Of a stretch of DNA of 64,000 nt, positions 14,595-20,676 are shown in pieces (position 1 is the first letter of the stretch; the number at the start of each line of letters is the position of its first letter). Below the pieces are notes generated by a model, which made no database searches, had not been told where the DNA came from, and was given only the letters and a program-made list of their open reading frames with translations. The position numbers and the translations under genes were made by a program. The DNA lies in assembly GCA_024401695.1 (NCBI GenBank), contig JAKSKN010000004.1:124001-188000 (forward strand), given 5' to 3'. Origin of the DNA: Bacteroidales bacterium (lineage in GTDB: Bacteria; Bacteroidota; Bacteroidia; Bacteroidales; UBA932).

Positions 14595-14698
14595 ATGTTC
14601 CGGGGTGGTCGCCCGGATGACCCGGTGGCAAGTCCCGAAAGGGATAGTGGGGGAACATACGGCCACACCGTCCGTACCGGCAGAGTACGTGTGGGTAC
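14595..14698 (+). ncRNA. Structured spacer RNA in the tRNA array
   Basis: There is no tRNA here, but the spacer folds strongly. ATGTTCC (14595) pairs with GGAACAT (14652-14658) enclosing three hairpins, the last TCCC-GAAA-GGGA, a cloverleaf-like outline without a T-loop. A second hairpin, CCACAC/GTGTGG with inner GTAC/GTAC, spans 14663-14694. It may be a degenerate tRNA or an independent small RNA released by tRNA processing. Confidence 0.4.
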
Positions 14699-14730
14699 GC
14701 CTCGACCCAAGAACCAAAACAGAGGCAACT

Positions 14731-14802
14731 GCAACCTTAGTATATCGGTTATTATGCCCGACTGTCCATCGGGCGAGGCGGGTTCGACTCCCGCAGGTTG
14801 CG
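14731..14802 (+). tRNA. tRNA-Asp(GTC)
   Basis: Acceptor GCAACCT/AGGTTGC, anticodon stem CCCGA/TCGGG, loop CTGTCCA, T-arm GCGGG-TTCGACT-CCCGC. Position 37 is C, where a purine is expected, and the D-stem is only 3 bp. Confidence 0.75.
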
Positions 14803-14809
14803 TAACACA

Positions 14810-14882
14810 GGAGGAATAGCTCAGTTGGCAGAGCATCTGGCTGAAGATCAGAGTGTCGGTGGTTCGAGCCCATCTTCCTCCA
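14810..14882 (+). tRNA. tRNA-Phe(GAA)
   Basis: Acceptor GGAGGAA/TTCCTCC, anticodon loop CTGAAGA, T-arm GGTGG-TTCGAGC-CCATC. Confidence 0.88.
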
Positions 14883-14888
14883 CTCAAT

Positions 14889-14980
14889 AAGGAGAATAAG
14901 CTCAGTGGTAGAGCTCGGGTTGTGACCCTGGCCGTTATGGAGGGTCCCGGTGTCGGCGGTTCGATTCCGTCTTCTCCTTC
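14889..14980 (+). tRNA. tRNA-His(GTG) with about 19-nt insertion
   Basis: Acceptor AGGAGAA/TTCTCCT, plus an A-1:T pair and a terminal C as discriminator. D-stem GCTC/GAGC, T-arm GGCGG-TTCGATT-CCGTC. The anticodon loop reads TTGTGAC. Between it and a matching 3' stem CCCGG lies an extra 19 nt (14927-14945) that can fold (ACCCT with AGGGT). Without the insertion the stem TCGGG/CCCGG is perfect except one GU pair. It is either an unusual small intron or an elongated variable region; the tRNA is about 92 nt. Confidence 0.6.
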
Positions 14981-14985
14981 TCCAC

Positions 14986-15058
14986 AAGCAGGTAGCTCAG
15001 TTGGTAGAGCAGCGGTCTCCAAAACCGCATGTCCAAGGTTCGAGTCCTTGCCTGTTTG
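14986..15058 (+). tRNA. tRNA-Trp(CCA)
   Basis: Acceptor AAGCAGG/CCTGTTT, anticodon stem GCGGT/ACCGC with loop CTCCAAA. Confidence 0.9.
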
Positions 15059-15062
15059 CTCC

Positions 15063-15136
15063 GGGGGTGTAGCTCAGCTAGGTAGAGCAGCTGCTTTGCA
15101 AGCAGCCCGTCGCAGGTTCGATTCCTGTCACCTCCA
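15063..15136 (+). tRNA. tRNA-Ala(TGC)
   Basis: Acceptor GGGGGTG/CACCTCC, anticodon stem GCTGC/GCAGC with loop TTTGCAA. Confidence 0.9.
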
Positions 15137-15142
15137 TTCAAA

Positions 15143-15215
15143 GCAAGCGTAGCTCAGTTGGTAGAGCACCATCCTTCCAAGTTGGCCGTCGCCGGTTCGA
15201 GTCCGGTCGCTTGCT
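15143..15215 (+). tRNA. tRNA-Gly(TCC)
   Basis: Acceptor GCAAGCG/CGCTTGC, anticodon loop CTTCCAA. The anticodon stem CCATC/GTTGG carries one T-T mismatch. Confidence 0.85.
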
Positions 15216-15216
15216 C

Positions 15217-15248
15217 TCCGGGGACCAGGTATGGTCCCCGTATTTTTT
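15217..15248 (+). terminator. Rho-independent terminator of the tRNA array
   Basis: GGGGACCA pairs with TGGTCCCC, followed by GTATTTTTT. Confidence 0.85.
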
Positions 15249-15253
15249 ACACT

Positions 15254-15649
15254 ATGAGCACCAATATATACAGACTGGTAGATTCGGACAGGCTTATAGG
15301 CCTGTTGAAGGATATAGACGACTATTGTTCGCGGCACATGTACAAGCGTGTGGTTGGAAAGACCGTGGTGGCCAACCTGCCGTACCTTGACAAGCCACGC
15401 ATAACGATGCATTCGTACACCAGGGATGCAGATGCCGAGTTGGGAGCAATGATGCACGACGCGTACGACGCATGCCTGGAGGCCCGTGCACATGTGCTGA
15501 CCAAGGGAGATGACGGAAAAGACGTTGTTGCCGGAGGCGTGTCGATAGACTGCGTGATAAGGCAACACGGCCGAGACGAGTCTCTTATGGAGGACATACC
15601 CGAGGATTGGCTTAGGCCGGTGGGCGTGCTGCGTAGAGAAAGGTGTTGA
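15254..15649 (+). CDS. Unknown protein
   Basis: A 131-aa soluble product, helical-looking, with a clustered histidine/cysteine segment (CSRHMYKR) early on. No recognised family. The ATG lies 6 nt after the T run of the tRNA terminator, so the transcript source is unclear; read-through from the tRNA array is possible. Confidence 0.5.
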   Translation: MSTNIYRLVDSDRLIGLLKDIDDYCSRHMYKRVVGKTVVANLPYLDKPRITMHSYTRDADAELGAMMHDAYDACLEARAHVLTKGDDGKDVVAGGVSIDCVIRQHGRDESLMEDIPEDWLRPVGVLRRERC

Positions 15650-15685
15650 AGCACCCGGCTGCGTCGTGTATAATTTCTCCCGCTT

Positions 15686-16121
15686 ATGAAGACAGACGCA
15701 GATATATTGAAGGAACACGAGGCTGAACGCACCAAATGCACGGTATACACGCGCGTGATGGGGTAAATAATGCTCCTTTGAAGGGCGACCTTCATAGAAA
15801 ACTCCTCTAATTCATGGGAACTCCATATTGGACAATCATGACCGAAGCCCAGCAGTGGGAACGGGCAACGACTAGCCGAAAGGCGTACACCCAAGCGGGT
15901 GGAAATGGGGAGGGACTCGATAGAGTTCAAGATATAGTCTGATCTGCACGGCAACATGCAGCGGGCGAAAGCCGGGCAAGGAGGTAGCGTACCTTGCTGA
16001 ACATAATGATCACCGTCCTGTAGAGACGTTCAACGCGGGAAAGCAGGGTGAGTTCGAGGAGCGAGAGCACTTCGTCGAACCTAGCCTAAGTTGTCCTTGC
16101 TGCTGTGAAAAACAGCAGTAA
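15686..16121 (+). CDS. Small NrdD-like protein, gene split by a group I intron
   Basis: Exon 1 is 15686-15764 and exon 2 is 16009-16121; splicing joins ..VMG-Y-HRP.. in frame and gives a 63-aa protein. The joined sequence YTRVMGYHRPVETFNAGKQGEF closely resembles the C-terminal segment of anaerobic ribonucleotide reductases, with a GY, then NxGK, then EF/R. It ends in a CPCCC cluster. The catalytic glycyl-radical domain is absent. Small stand-alone NrdD-like proteins exist, but their role is unclear; one linked to nucleotide reduction is an inference. Unspliced, translation would stop one codon into the intron. A TATAAT box lies 12 nt upstream of the ATG. Confidence 0.7.
15765..16008 (+). other. 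Group I intron (in NrdD-like gene)
   Basis: A 244-nt intron with group I core elements: the R-like CAACGACTAGCC, the S-like AAGATATAGTCTGA, an exon ending in T and an intron ending in G. No ORF. From the R element to the 3' end it is nearly identical to the first intron in the DNA polymerase gene (36545-36837), including the same 3' end CTGAACATAATG. That points to recent intron transposition between the two genes. Confidence 0.85.
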
Positions 16122-16142
16122 AAACGGCTATATATAAGTGTG
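16105..16142 (+). promoter_or_regulatory. GAAAAA/TATATATAA promoter of the intron-containing tRNAs
   Basis: TGTGAAAAACAGC, then GGCTATATATAAGTGTGCGG. It overlaps the end of the NrdD-like gene. It drives a structured leader (a GAAA-loop hairpin at 16142-16159 and a 14-bp stem at 16163-16176 with 16199-16212) ahead of tRNA-Ile. Confidence 0.75.
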
Positions 16143-16253
16143 CGGGACGAAAGTCTCGCGCTGGCGTCTGCAGTGTACTTTCGGGTAATTGGGCAACAAC
16201 ACTGCAGATGCCGCAACGGGCCTGTAGCTCAGTGGTTAGAGCCGGGGACTCAT

Positions 16254-16955
16254 TATGAGGTCAAATCGTATAGTAAATGGATATAGAATGGTGTACGTAG
16301 AGGAACTTGATCCTCACAATACACCTAGAAAAAACTATGACGGCTACGTATACGAGCATGTCCTGGTTGCTGAAAAGCTACTAGGAAGGAAGCTGGCAAA
16401 AGACGAGGTTGTGCATCATTTAGACGGTAATAAGGTCAATAACAGACCAGAAAACTTGTTAGTGATGTTGCGCAGCCAACATGTCAGACTCCATGCTTGG
16501 CTTAATAGTGTCACTATAACTGAAAAGGATAGTGAGAATCCGGTGAATTGCAGGAAACCTGACGGAGCTATGTGTATCTATTGTGGAAAGCCATTACCAC
16601 CACATCATAGTAAATATTGTAGTAGGAAATGTACTGATGCGCACAAGTTGACTATTGCAAATCAGGACAAGCCAGTGCAAGACGTGGTAGACAAGCTACG
16701 CGAATTGGGTAGTTTGTCAGCCTGCGGTAAATACTATGGTGTGTCTGCTAATGCTATAAAGCATCGGCTGATTAGGTATAACGTAGATTACAAGGCAATC
16801 TGCAGCCAAGCGCGTGAAGCCGATAAAAGTAGCGCGAAGGTTCAGAGACTAGGAGGTGAGCACGGCAACGATAAGCCTCCACAAGCGCCGGACACCTAAG
16901 TCGAAAGATAAGGTGATAAAATAGTCCAGGGAGTGTGGAAACATACACAAACCTG
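16254..16955 (+). other. Group I intron in tRNA-Ile copy 1
   Basis: 702 nt. The exon ends in T, the intron ends in G, and the core shows GGTTCAGAGACTAG (R) and AAATAGTCCAGGGAG (S). It encodes an HNH protein that starts 1 nt inside the intron and runs through parts of the ribozyme core. It is homologous to the short intron in copy 2. Confidence 0.85.
16255..16899 (+). CDS. Intron-encoded HNH homing endonuclease
   Basis: The 214-aa product has an HNH nuclease core: DGYVYEHVLVAEKLLGRKL, then VVHHLDGNKVNNRPENL (about residues 54-70) with the catalytic His-His and Asn residues and R..H..LH behind. Next comes a CxxC..CxxxC zinc finger (CIYC..YCSRKC) and a helix-turn-helix (SLSACGKYYGVSANAIKHRL) for DNA recognition. 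The last part is encoded by intron core sequence. It would cut intronless tRNA-Ile alleles to spread the intron. Confidence 0.85.
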   Translation: MRSNRIVNGYRMVYVEELDPHNTPRKNYDGYVYEHVLVAEKLLGRKLAKDEVVHHLDGNKVNNRPENLLVMLRSQHVRLHAWLNSVTITEKDSENPVNCRKPDGAMCIYCGKPLPPHHSKYCSRKCTDAHKLTIANQDKPVQDVVDKLRELGSLSACGKYYGVSANAIKHRLIRYNVDYKAICSQAREADKSSAKVQRLGGEHGNDKPPQAPDT

Positions 16956-16992
16956 AATCCCTTGGTCGTAGGTTCAAATCCTACCGGGCCTA

Positions 16993-17205
16993 TTGCATGG
17001 TGGATCGGTACGCCATGCAAGGGGTTGCACTGCGCCCCATATCACAGTGTCGTTGGCGGCTAGCGATATTAGCCGTGCGGAGTACGGCACCGCTGGTTAT
17101 AGCACGCGACGAGTCGACCGCCGTGTGCGTCCTGAATTGTACGCAAGTACAAAAACCCGGGTTTTAGTAATTGCACCCACAGCACGTGCTATAAGCAATT
17201 ACAAC
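16993..17205 (+). ncRNA. Structured spacer between the two tRNA-Ile genes
   Basis: 213 nt with no gene but several hairpins: TTGCATGG/CCATGCAA right at the tRNA end, GGCGG..CCGCC (about 17054-17124) enclosing GGCTA/TAGCC, GTGC/GCAC and other short stems in a tRNA-like outline, TGTAC/GTACA, and TAATTGC/GCAATTA flanking the next tRNA. A decayed tRNA or processing element is likely. Confidence 0.35.
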
Positions 17206-17527
17206 GGGCCTGTAGCTCAGTGGTTAGAGCGTGGGACTCATCTAAGTGATTGATTTATAATCAATTACATTGGTGCCTCAACGGTGAAAGCCGTTGTTGA
17301 ACCCGGTGAATTGCTGGAAACCCGAAAGGGCAATCAGCAGCCAAGCACGCAAATCCAGTAAAAGTAGCGTGAAGGTTCAGAGACTAGAGGGTGAGAATGG
17401 AATCAATAATCCCTCACTAGCGCCGGGCGCCTAAGTCGAAAGATAAGGCGGTGATATAGTCCAGGGAGGTCAGAAATGACCACAAACCTGAATCCCTTGG
17501 TCGTAGGTTCAAATCCTACCGGGCCTA
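17206..17527 (+). tRNA. tRNA-Ile(CAT), copy 2, with group I intron
   Basis: Exons 17206-17241 and 17491-17527. The 3' exon is identical to copy 1 and the 5' exon differs only just before the anticodon stem. Spliced loop CTCATAA. Confidence 0.85.
17242..17490 (+). other. ORF-less group I intron in tRNA-Ile copy 2
   Basis: 249 nt at the same anticodon-loop position as in copy 1. The core (GGTTCAGAGACTAGAGGG, GATATAGTCCAGGGAGG) and the 3' end ACAAACCTG are shared with the copy 1 intron. It is the same intron without the nuclease reading frame. Confidence 0.85.
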
Positions 17528-17530
17528 CAT

Positions 17531-17604
17531 GCATCCGTAGCTCAGATGGATAGAGCACGAGCGTCCTAAGCTTGGTGTCCCGCGTTCGAGTCGCGGCGGG
17601 TGCA
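17531..17604 (+). tRNA. tRNA-Arg(CCT)
   Basis: Acceptor GCATCCG/CGGGTGC, anticodon stem CGAGC/GCTTG with loop GTCCTAA, T-arm CCGCG-TTCGAGT-CGCGG. Confidence 0.88.
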
Positions 17605-17661
17605 CTCCATTGTGGTGTATGTAGTATATGCTGCATGGTTTCTATTGTATGGAAAAGGAGC

Positions 17662-17706
17662 CGTCCGCCCCGCGAGGGGCGGGCGGCGAATTGCCTCGAT
17701 TTTTAG
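17662..17706 (+). terminator. Strong hairpin terminator
   Basis: GCCGTCCGCCCC pairs with GGGGCGGGCGGC over 12 bp with a GCGA loop, followed by a delayed TTTTTA. Confidence 0.7.
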
Positions 17707-17725
17707 CTGGCACATGAAATGAATG

Positions 17726-17755
17726 TCTTGCAATATACAGCATTACATGCTATGG
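17726..17755 (+). promoter_or_regulatory. Sigma70-type promoter of the HU gene
   Basis: TTGCAA, 17-nt spacer, TATGGT, about 20 nt before the HU start codon. Confidence 0.55.
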
Positions 17756-17773
17756 TTTGTCCAGCAACAGAAA

Positions 17774-18073
17774 ATGAATAAGCAGGATATAGTTTCAGAC
17801 CTTTGTTCCGCGGACCCCAATTCAAACAGGGCTGCGAACAAGGATATTGTTGATAAGGTCACAGGCTTGATAATGAGCTATGTCGGCCAGGGACATAGGG
17901 TTACGATAGCCGGTTTCGGCACGTTCGAGTCAAGGATGATGCGCCCGCGCAAGGCTAGAAACCCACGCACGGGCGCATCTGTCGATGTTGACGCGTGTAT
18001 AAAGCCCGTATTCCGCCCGTCGCCTAAATTCAAGAAAATGGTAATAGACGGAAATGTCCAGAAGGAAAAGTAA
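17774..18073 (+). CDS. HU/IHF-family DNA-binding protein
   Basis: The 99-aa product shows the whole family pattern: an N-terminal helical pair (MNKQDIVSDL..), then VTIAGFGTFESR, ARNPRTGASVDV (the beta-arm RNPxTG that inserts into the DNA minor groove) and FRPSPKFKKMV. It bends and compacts DNA as a dimer. Phage HU proteins act in genome organisation, replication or packaging; its place just before a terminase segment fits packaging but does not prove it. I chose the ATG at 17774 because it aligns with family N-termini. Confidence 0.92.
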   Translation: MNKQDIVSDLCSADPNSNRAANKDIVDKVTGLIMSYVGQGHRVTIAGFGTFESRMMRPRKARNPRTGASVDVDACIKPVFRPSPKFKKMVIDGNVQKEK

Positions 18074-18305
18074 CAGTCCAAATGGAGTGCTGTTCTACAA
18101 ACCTAACCAGTTTCCAAGGGCTAGGTTCGGTAATGTAAAGTGGAAACCTTGTAACGAAAATGCCAGCGAAGAAAGCGAAGGAGGAGACGACGGAAGCGGC
18201 GATGGAGTCGACGACCGCACCGAATATCTCCGAAATAGATTTAAGGGCGATTCCGGTGACGGACCTTCTTTGCCTGAGGGACCGGATAGACGAGATCCTT
18301 GCTGA
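18054..18305 (+). CDS. Doubtful small overlapping gene
   Basis: An 83-codon frame starts inside the HU gene end and overlaps the next gene by 146 nt. Only the first 40 residues (basic, RRKSNSPNG..) lie in otherwise empty DNA. The rest is probably a shadow of the downstream gene. It is listed because about 85 nt between the flanking genes would otherwise hold nothing. Confidence 0.25.
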   Translation: MSRRKSNSPNGVLFYKPNQFPRARFGNVKWKPCNENASEESEGGDDGSGDGVDDRTEYLRNRFKGDSGDGPSLPEGPDRRDPC

Positions 18306-18633
18306 GCCAGACACGGCAAGGATGGGAGAGAACGACCTTCTTCTGGAGTACGACGTGAAGATCCGCTCCAGACGCGAGATCAAGTGCCGCAACAACGGGT
18401 CGTCAAGGCTCAACGGCATACTCGGTCCAAGGATGATAGCCATGGCTCCGGGAAGGCTTGAGGCCGAGTTCGAGAGCCAGGTGTTCAGTCCGCTCAACGC
18501 CGACATGTACGATTTGCTGGAAGACCACAACAACACCGGCAACAAGATAAGGCAGGCCAGCAGCATGATGCCTGCGTATATAGAGCACAAGCCCATATTC
18601 GACCCGGCACCACAGGTTATAGAGGGTAACTGA
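18160..18633 (+). CDS. Unknown; candidate small terminase subunit by position
   Basis: The 157-aa product has a charged, alanine/lysine-rich N-terminus, a helical middle (DLRAIPVTDLLCLRDRIDEIL) and a basic patch (KIRSRREIKCRNNGSSR). It lies 2 nt before the terminase N-part, where a small terminase subunit often sits. No helix-turn-helix is convincing, so this is a positional guess only. Confidence 0.4.
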   Translation: MPAKKAKEETTEAAMESTTAPNISEIDLRAIPVTDLLCLRDRIDEILAEPDTARMGENDLLLEYDVKIRSRREIKCRNNGSSRLNGILGPRMIAMAPGRLEAEFESQVFSPLNADMYDLLEDHNNTGNKIRQASSMMPAYIEHKPIFDPAPQVIEGN

Positions 18634-18635
18634 TT

Positions 18636-19073
18636 ATGGACGTATTCTTCGATTTGCAGAACAAGCTTGTAAGCGACCCGGTTTTCATAGCCAAGGTCGG
18701 CAACGTCATGGATGCCATAAACAAGGCCGAGGCTGCCGGCAACAAGCTGGAAACCAGCAAATACATGCTCAAGTTGCTGGACATGTGCGAGTACAACACC
18801 TCGTTGCTTGTGCCGTTCATGTTTCCGAAATATCCTGTGAACAAGCCGATGACGCTGTGGACAAGACCACACGCCATGGCCATGCTGTCTTATCTACCGA
18901 ACGCCACTATAACAGTGTGCACTGGGCGACAGACTGGAAAGTGCACGACAGGGGACACAAAGGTAAACTGCAGGGTAGACGGCGAGGAGCGCGATATGAC
19001 CATTGCAGACATATTCAACATTTCAAAAAACCATGAAATCAAAAAACAAGGAAACAAACAGCATCGACGGTAG
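18636..19073 (+). CDS. terL: Terminase large subunit, N-part, fused to N-intein
   Basis: Residues 1-102 are the adaptor and start of the terminase ATPase, ending TITVCTGRQTGK, that is, the P-loop up to its lysine. Cys103 begins an intein: CTTGDTKVNCRVDG..MTIADIF is block A, with the nucleophilic Cys. The chain stops after 43 intein residues without block B. The missing blocks and the rest of the terminase are encoded at 5139-7007, where the intein ends SHN and the extein resumes STTICTRML. The joined motif GRQTGKST is a proper Walker A. The short N-intein places this with the atypically split TerL inteins such as AceL-TerL, known for an N-piece of about 25 residues. Confidence 0.88.
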   Translation: MDVFFDLQNKLVSDPVFIAKVGNVMDAINKAEAAGNKLETSKYMLKLLDMCEYNTSLLVPFMFPKYPVNKPMTLWTRPHAMAMLSYLPNATITVCTGRQTGKCTTGDTKVNCRVDGEERDMTIADIFNISKNHEIKKQGNKQHRR

Positions 19074-20013
19074 GATGGATTCCACCGTCGATGTTAGTAT
19101 GGCCCTGTCGTGCGTGTTTTGCGACCTGGCGTTCAGGTTGTGCCGCGAGTGGGCCGATGCCGGTTTTGATCCGGCAGACACCATACTGATTCAAAATTCG
19201 GTGGACATCACCGACGGTATAGCCGGCCAGTTCAGGCCGACTGTAAACATGGCAGTGTCCGCGCTGCTGTATTTCGGCGCCTATAAATGCTATTCCAGCG
19301 AGGGTACCAAGAAGGCGCTGATAGATCCGCACAACGGTGAATTCGATCCGGGCAGGCTGTTGGAGAAGTTGTTCGACAAGGTTATAGTGGAGCACAAGAC
19401 CCCGTACAGCGTGGCCAGGATAGCGGAGAACTCGCGGCTCATACGCTATATCGACGGCGTGTCCCAAGGCTCCGTAATGAATGTGGTGCGAGACTACCTG
19501 CACGACTTGAAGGAGTCTGGAAGCAGGCATATCGCAACCGGAGGGACAGACGGGTCGCTGGTATACAGCAAGATATACAGGGCAGGAAGGATAAAGTTGA
19601 TCGTGGACATATTCGGCGATGCAGTCAAGGCGTGGCATGGTCTGGTGGTGTCCGGCGTGAACGACGTGTCTCCCGGTGTAAGGGACGACATGATCGCGGC
19701 TGCAAAGTACAGGTGCTTGTCAACTGCCATGGACCGAACCGAGGCGTATCTCTGCAAGGTTGGATCCGGTTGCGGCGACTTGGATGACAAGGCTGTCCTG
19801 TGGCAGCAGTCGCATCCTGCCGACCAAAGACTGATGCCGGCAATACGAGATATGCTCGGGGAAGTGTCATACGGAGATCTGAGGGAGGCCGCTGCCGACT
19901 GCGCAGCCAAATACATAAGCAAGGCACAGCCTGACAAGGGCACGTGCAGGGCATTGCGCGACTCTATTTGGGATCATATAAAACGGATGGCAAACGTGCT
20001 AAACGGAATTTAA
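19033..20013 (+). CDS. Unknown protein overlapping the N-intein
   Basis: A 326-aa soluble, helix-rich product with several cysteines; no motif recognised. The ATG at 19033 lies 41 nt before the stop of the split terminase N-part, so the two are translationally coupled. In a terminase context it could be packaging-related, but nothing in the sequence says so. Confidence 0.5.
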   Translation: MKSKNKETNSIDGRMDSTVDVSMALSCVFCDLAFRLCREWADAGFDPADTILIQNSVDITDGIAGQFRPTVNMAVSALLYFGAYKCYSSEGTKKALIDPHNGEFDPGRLLEKLFDKVIVEHKTPYSVARIAENSRLIRYIDGVSQGSVMNVVRDYLHDLKESGSRHIATGGTDGSLVYSKIYRAGRIKLIVDIFGDAVKAWHGLVVSGVNDVSPGVRDDMIAAAKYRCLSTAMDRTEAYLCKVGSGCGDLDDKAVLWQQSHPADQRLMPAIRDMLGEVSYGDLREAAADCAAKYISKAQPDKGTCRALRDSIWDHIKRMANVLNGI

Positions 20014-20044
20014 TACCGCAGGCTGTTTGCTTCAACTCAACACA

Positions 20045-20080
20045 ATGGCGGCCCACCGATACAGGAGGGCCGCCTTTACT
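20045..20080 (+). terminator. Hairpin terminator
   Basis: GGCGGCCC pairs with GGGCCGCC (20047-20074), followed by a short TTTACT tail. Confidence 0.6.
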
Positions 20081-20088
20081 GTACTGTC

Positions 20089-20676
20089 ATGATGATAGAC
20101 TTAAAGAATAGCTGCAGGGTGGCCGACCTGGCCATAGACTGCACAGACGACATGTCAGACTCTGGCTACAAACCTGTTTGCCACGTCTATAATAACGAAG
20201 CGGACCAGTTTGGCATGTATGTGCTTGGAGTGAAAGACATTTGCAACGTGATGCTGGAGCTTTCCGTGGAGCTTGCACAAAACGTGATAGGCGATATTAA
20301 GCGCAACACCGCCAAACGTTCTTGTTTTCACGGTTCCATATGGATACAGGGTTACAAGGATTCGTCTTGCCTGTCGTATGCGTCTGTAAGCAACTTGAAG
20401 TTTAGAGACAAGAACACAGGAGACGTACTGTTTGATTGCTCTGGTATAACAGGATTGTCCAAGAATTGTACATGTCATTGGATGGACATTCAGTCGGAAA
20501 AAATATTTATCAGGAGCGTCATTCACAGGATAACTCTGGACACCCAGTCACTGACATTCGAGATGTTCCATAACGGGATGATAACAAAGTCGGTATACGA
20601 CGCGTTCCGCAGTACGGAGGCGTCCGACTGGTTTATAAACATACCGTTGTATATCAGGAGGGGATTATATGAGTGA
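20089..20676 (+). CDS. Unknown protein, paralogue of the next gene
   Basis: A 195-aa soluble product. The segment SNLKFRDKNTGDVLFDCSGI (about residues 102-121) resembles DELRFVDKEHGNDITAHCGNI in the next protein, in both cases followed by a leucine-rich stretch. The pair probably arose by tandem duplication. The genes overlap by 8 nt and precede the SbcD/SbcC pair. No function known. Confidence 0.5.
   Translation: MMIDLKNSCRVADLAIDCTDDMSDSGYKPVCHVYNNEADQFGMYVLGVKDICNVMLELSVELAQNVIGDIKRNTAKRSCFHGSIWIQGYKDSSCLSYASVSNLKFRDKNTGDVLFDCSGITGLSKNCTCHWMDIQSEKIFIRSVIHRITLDTQSLTFEMFHNGMITKSVYDAFRSTEASDWFINIPLYIRRGLYE

Larger units (their letters stand above)
16218..16992 (+). tRNA. tRNA-Ile(CAT), copy 1, with group I intron
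   Basis: Exons 16218-16253 and 16956-16992. Spliced, the loop is CTCATAA on stem GGGGA/TCCCT. The body (TAGCTCAGTGGTTAGAGC, TTGGTCG) matches the ileX type, whose C34 is modified to lysidine to read AUA. tRNA-Met is the alternative. The intron sits directly after the CAT anticodon. Confidence 0.85.

Noticed and set aside
14551-15152. Several frames across the tRNA array on both strands
   Set aside because: They translate tRNA sequence; the tRNA cloverleaves explain the region.
17242-17490. The short insert in tRNA-Ile copy 2 as a broken tRNA
   Set aside because: It has complete group I core elements and correct splice junctions matching copy 1, so it is read as a minimal intron.
14365-17604. 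The tRNA array as a prophage attachment site
   Set aside because: No integrase gene and no duplicated tRNA 3' end flanking a prophage were seen; the array is internal to phage genes.
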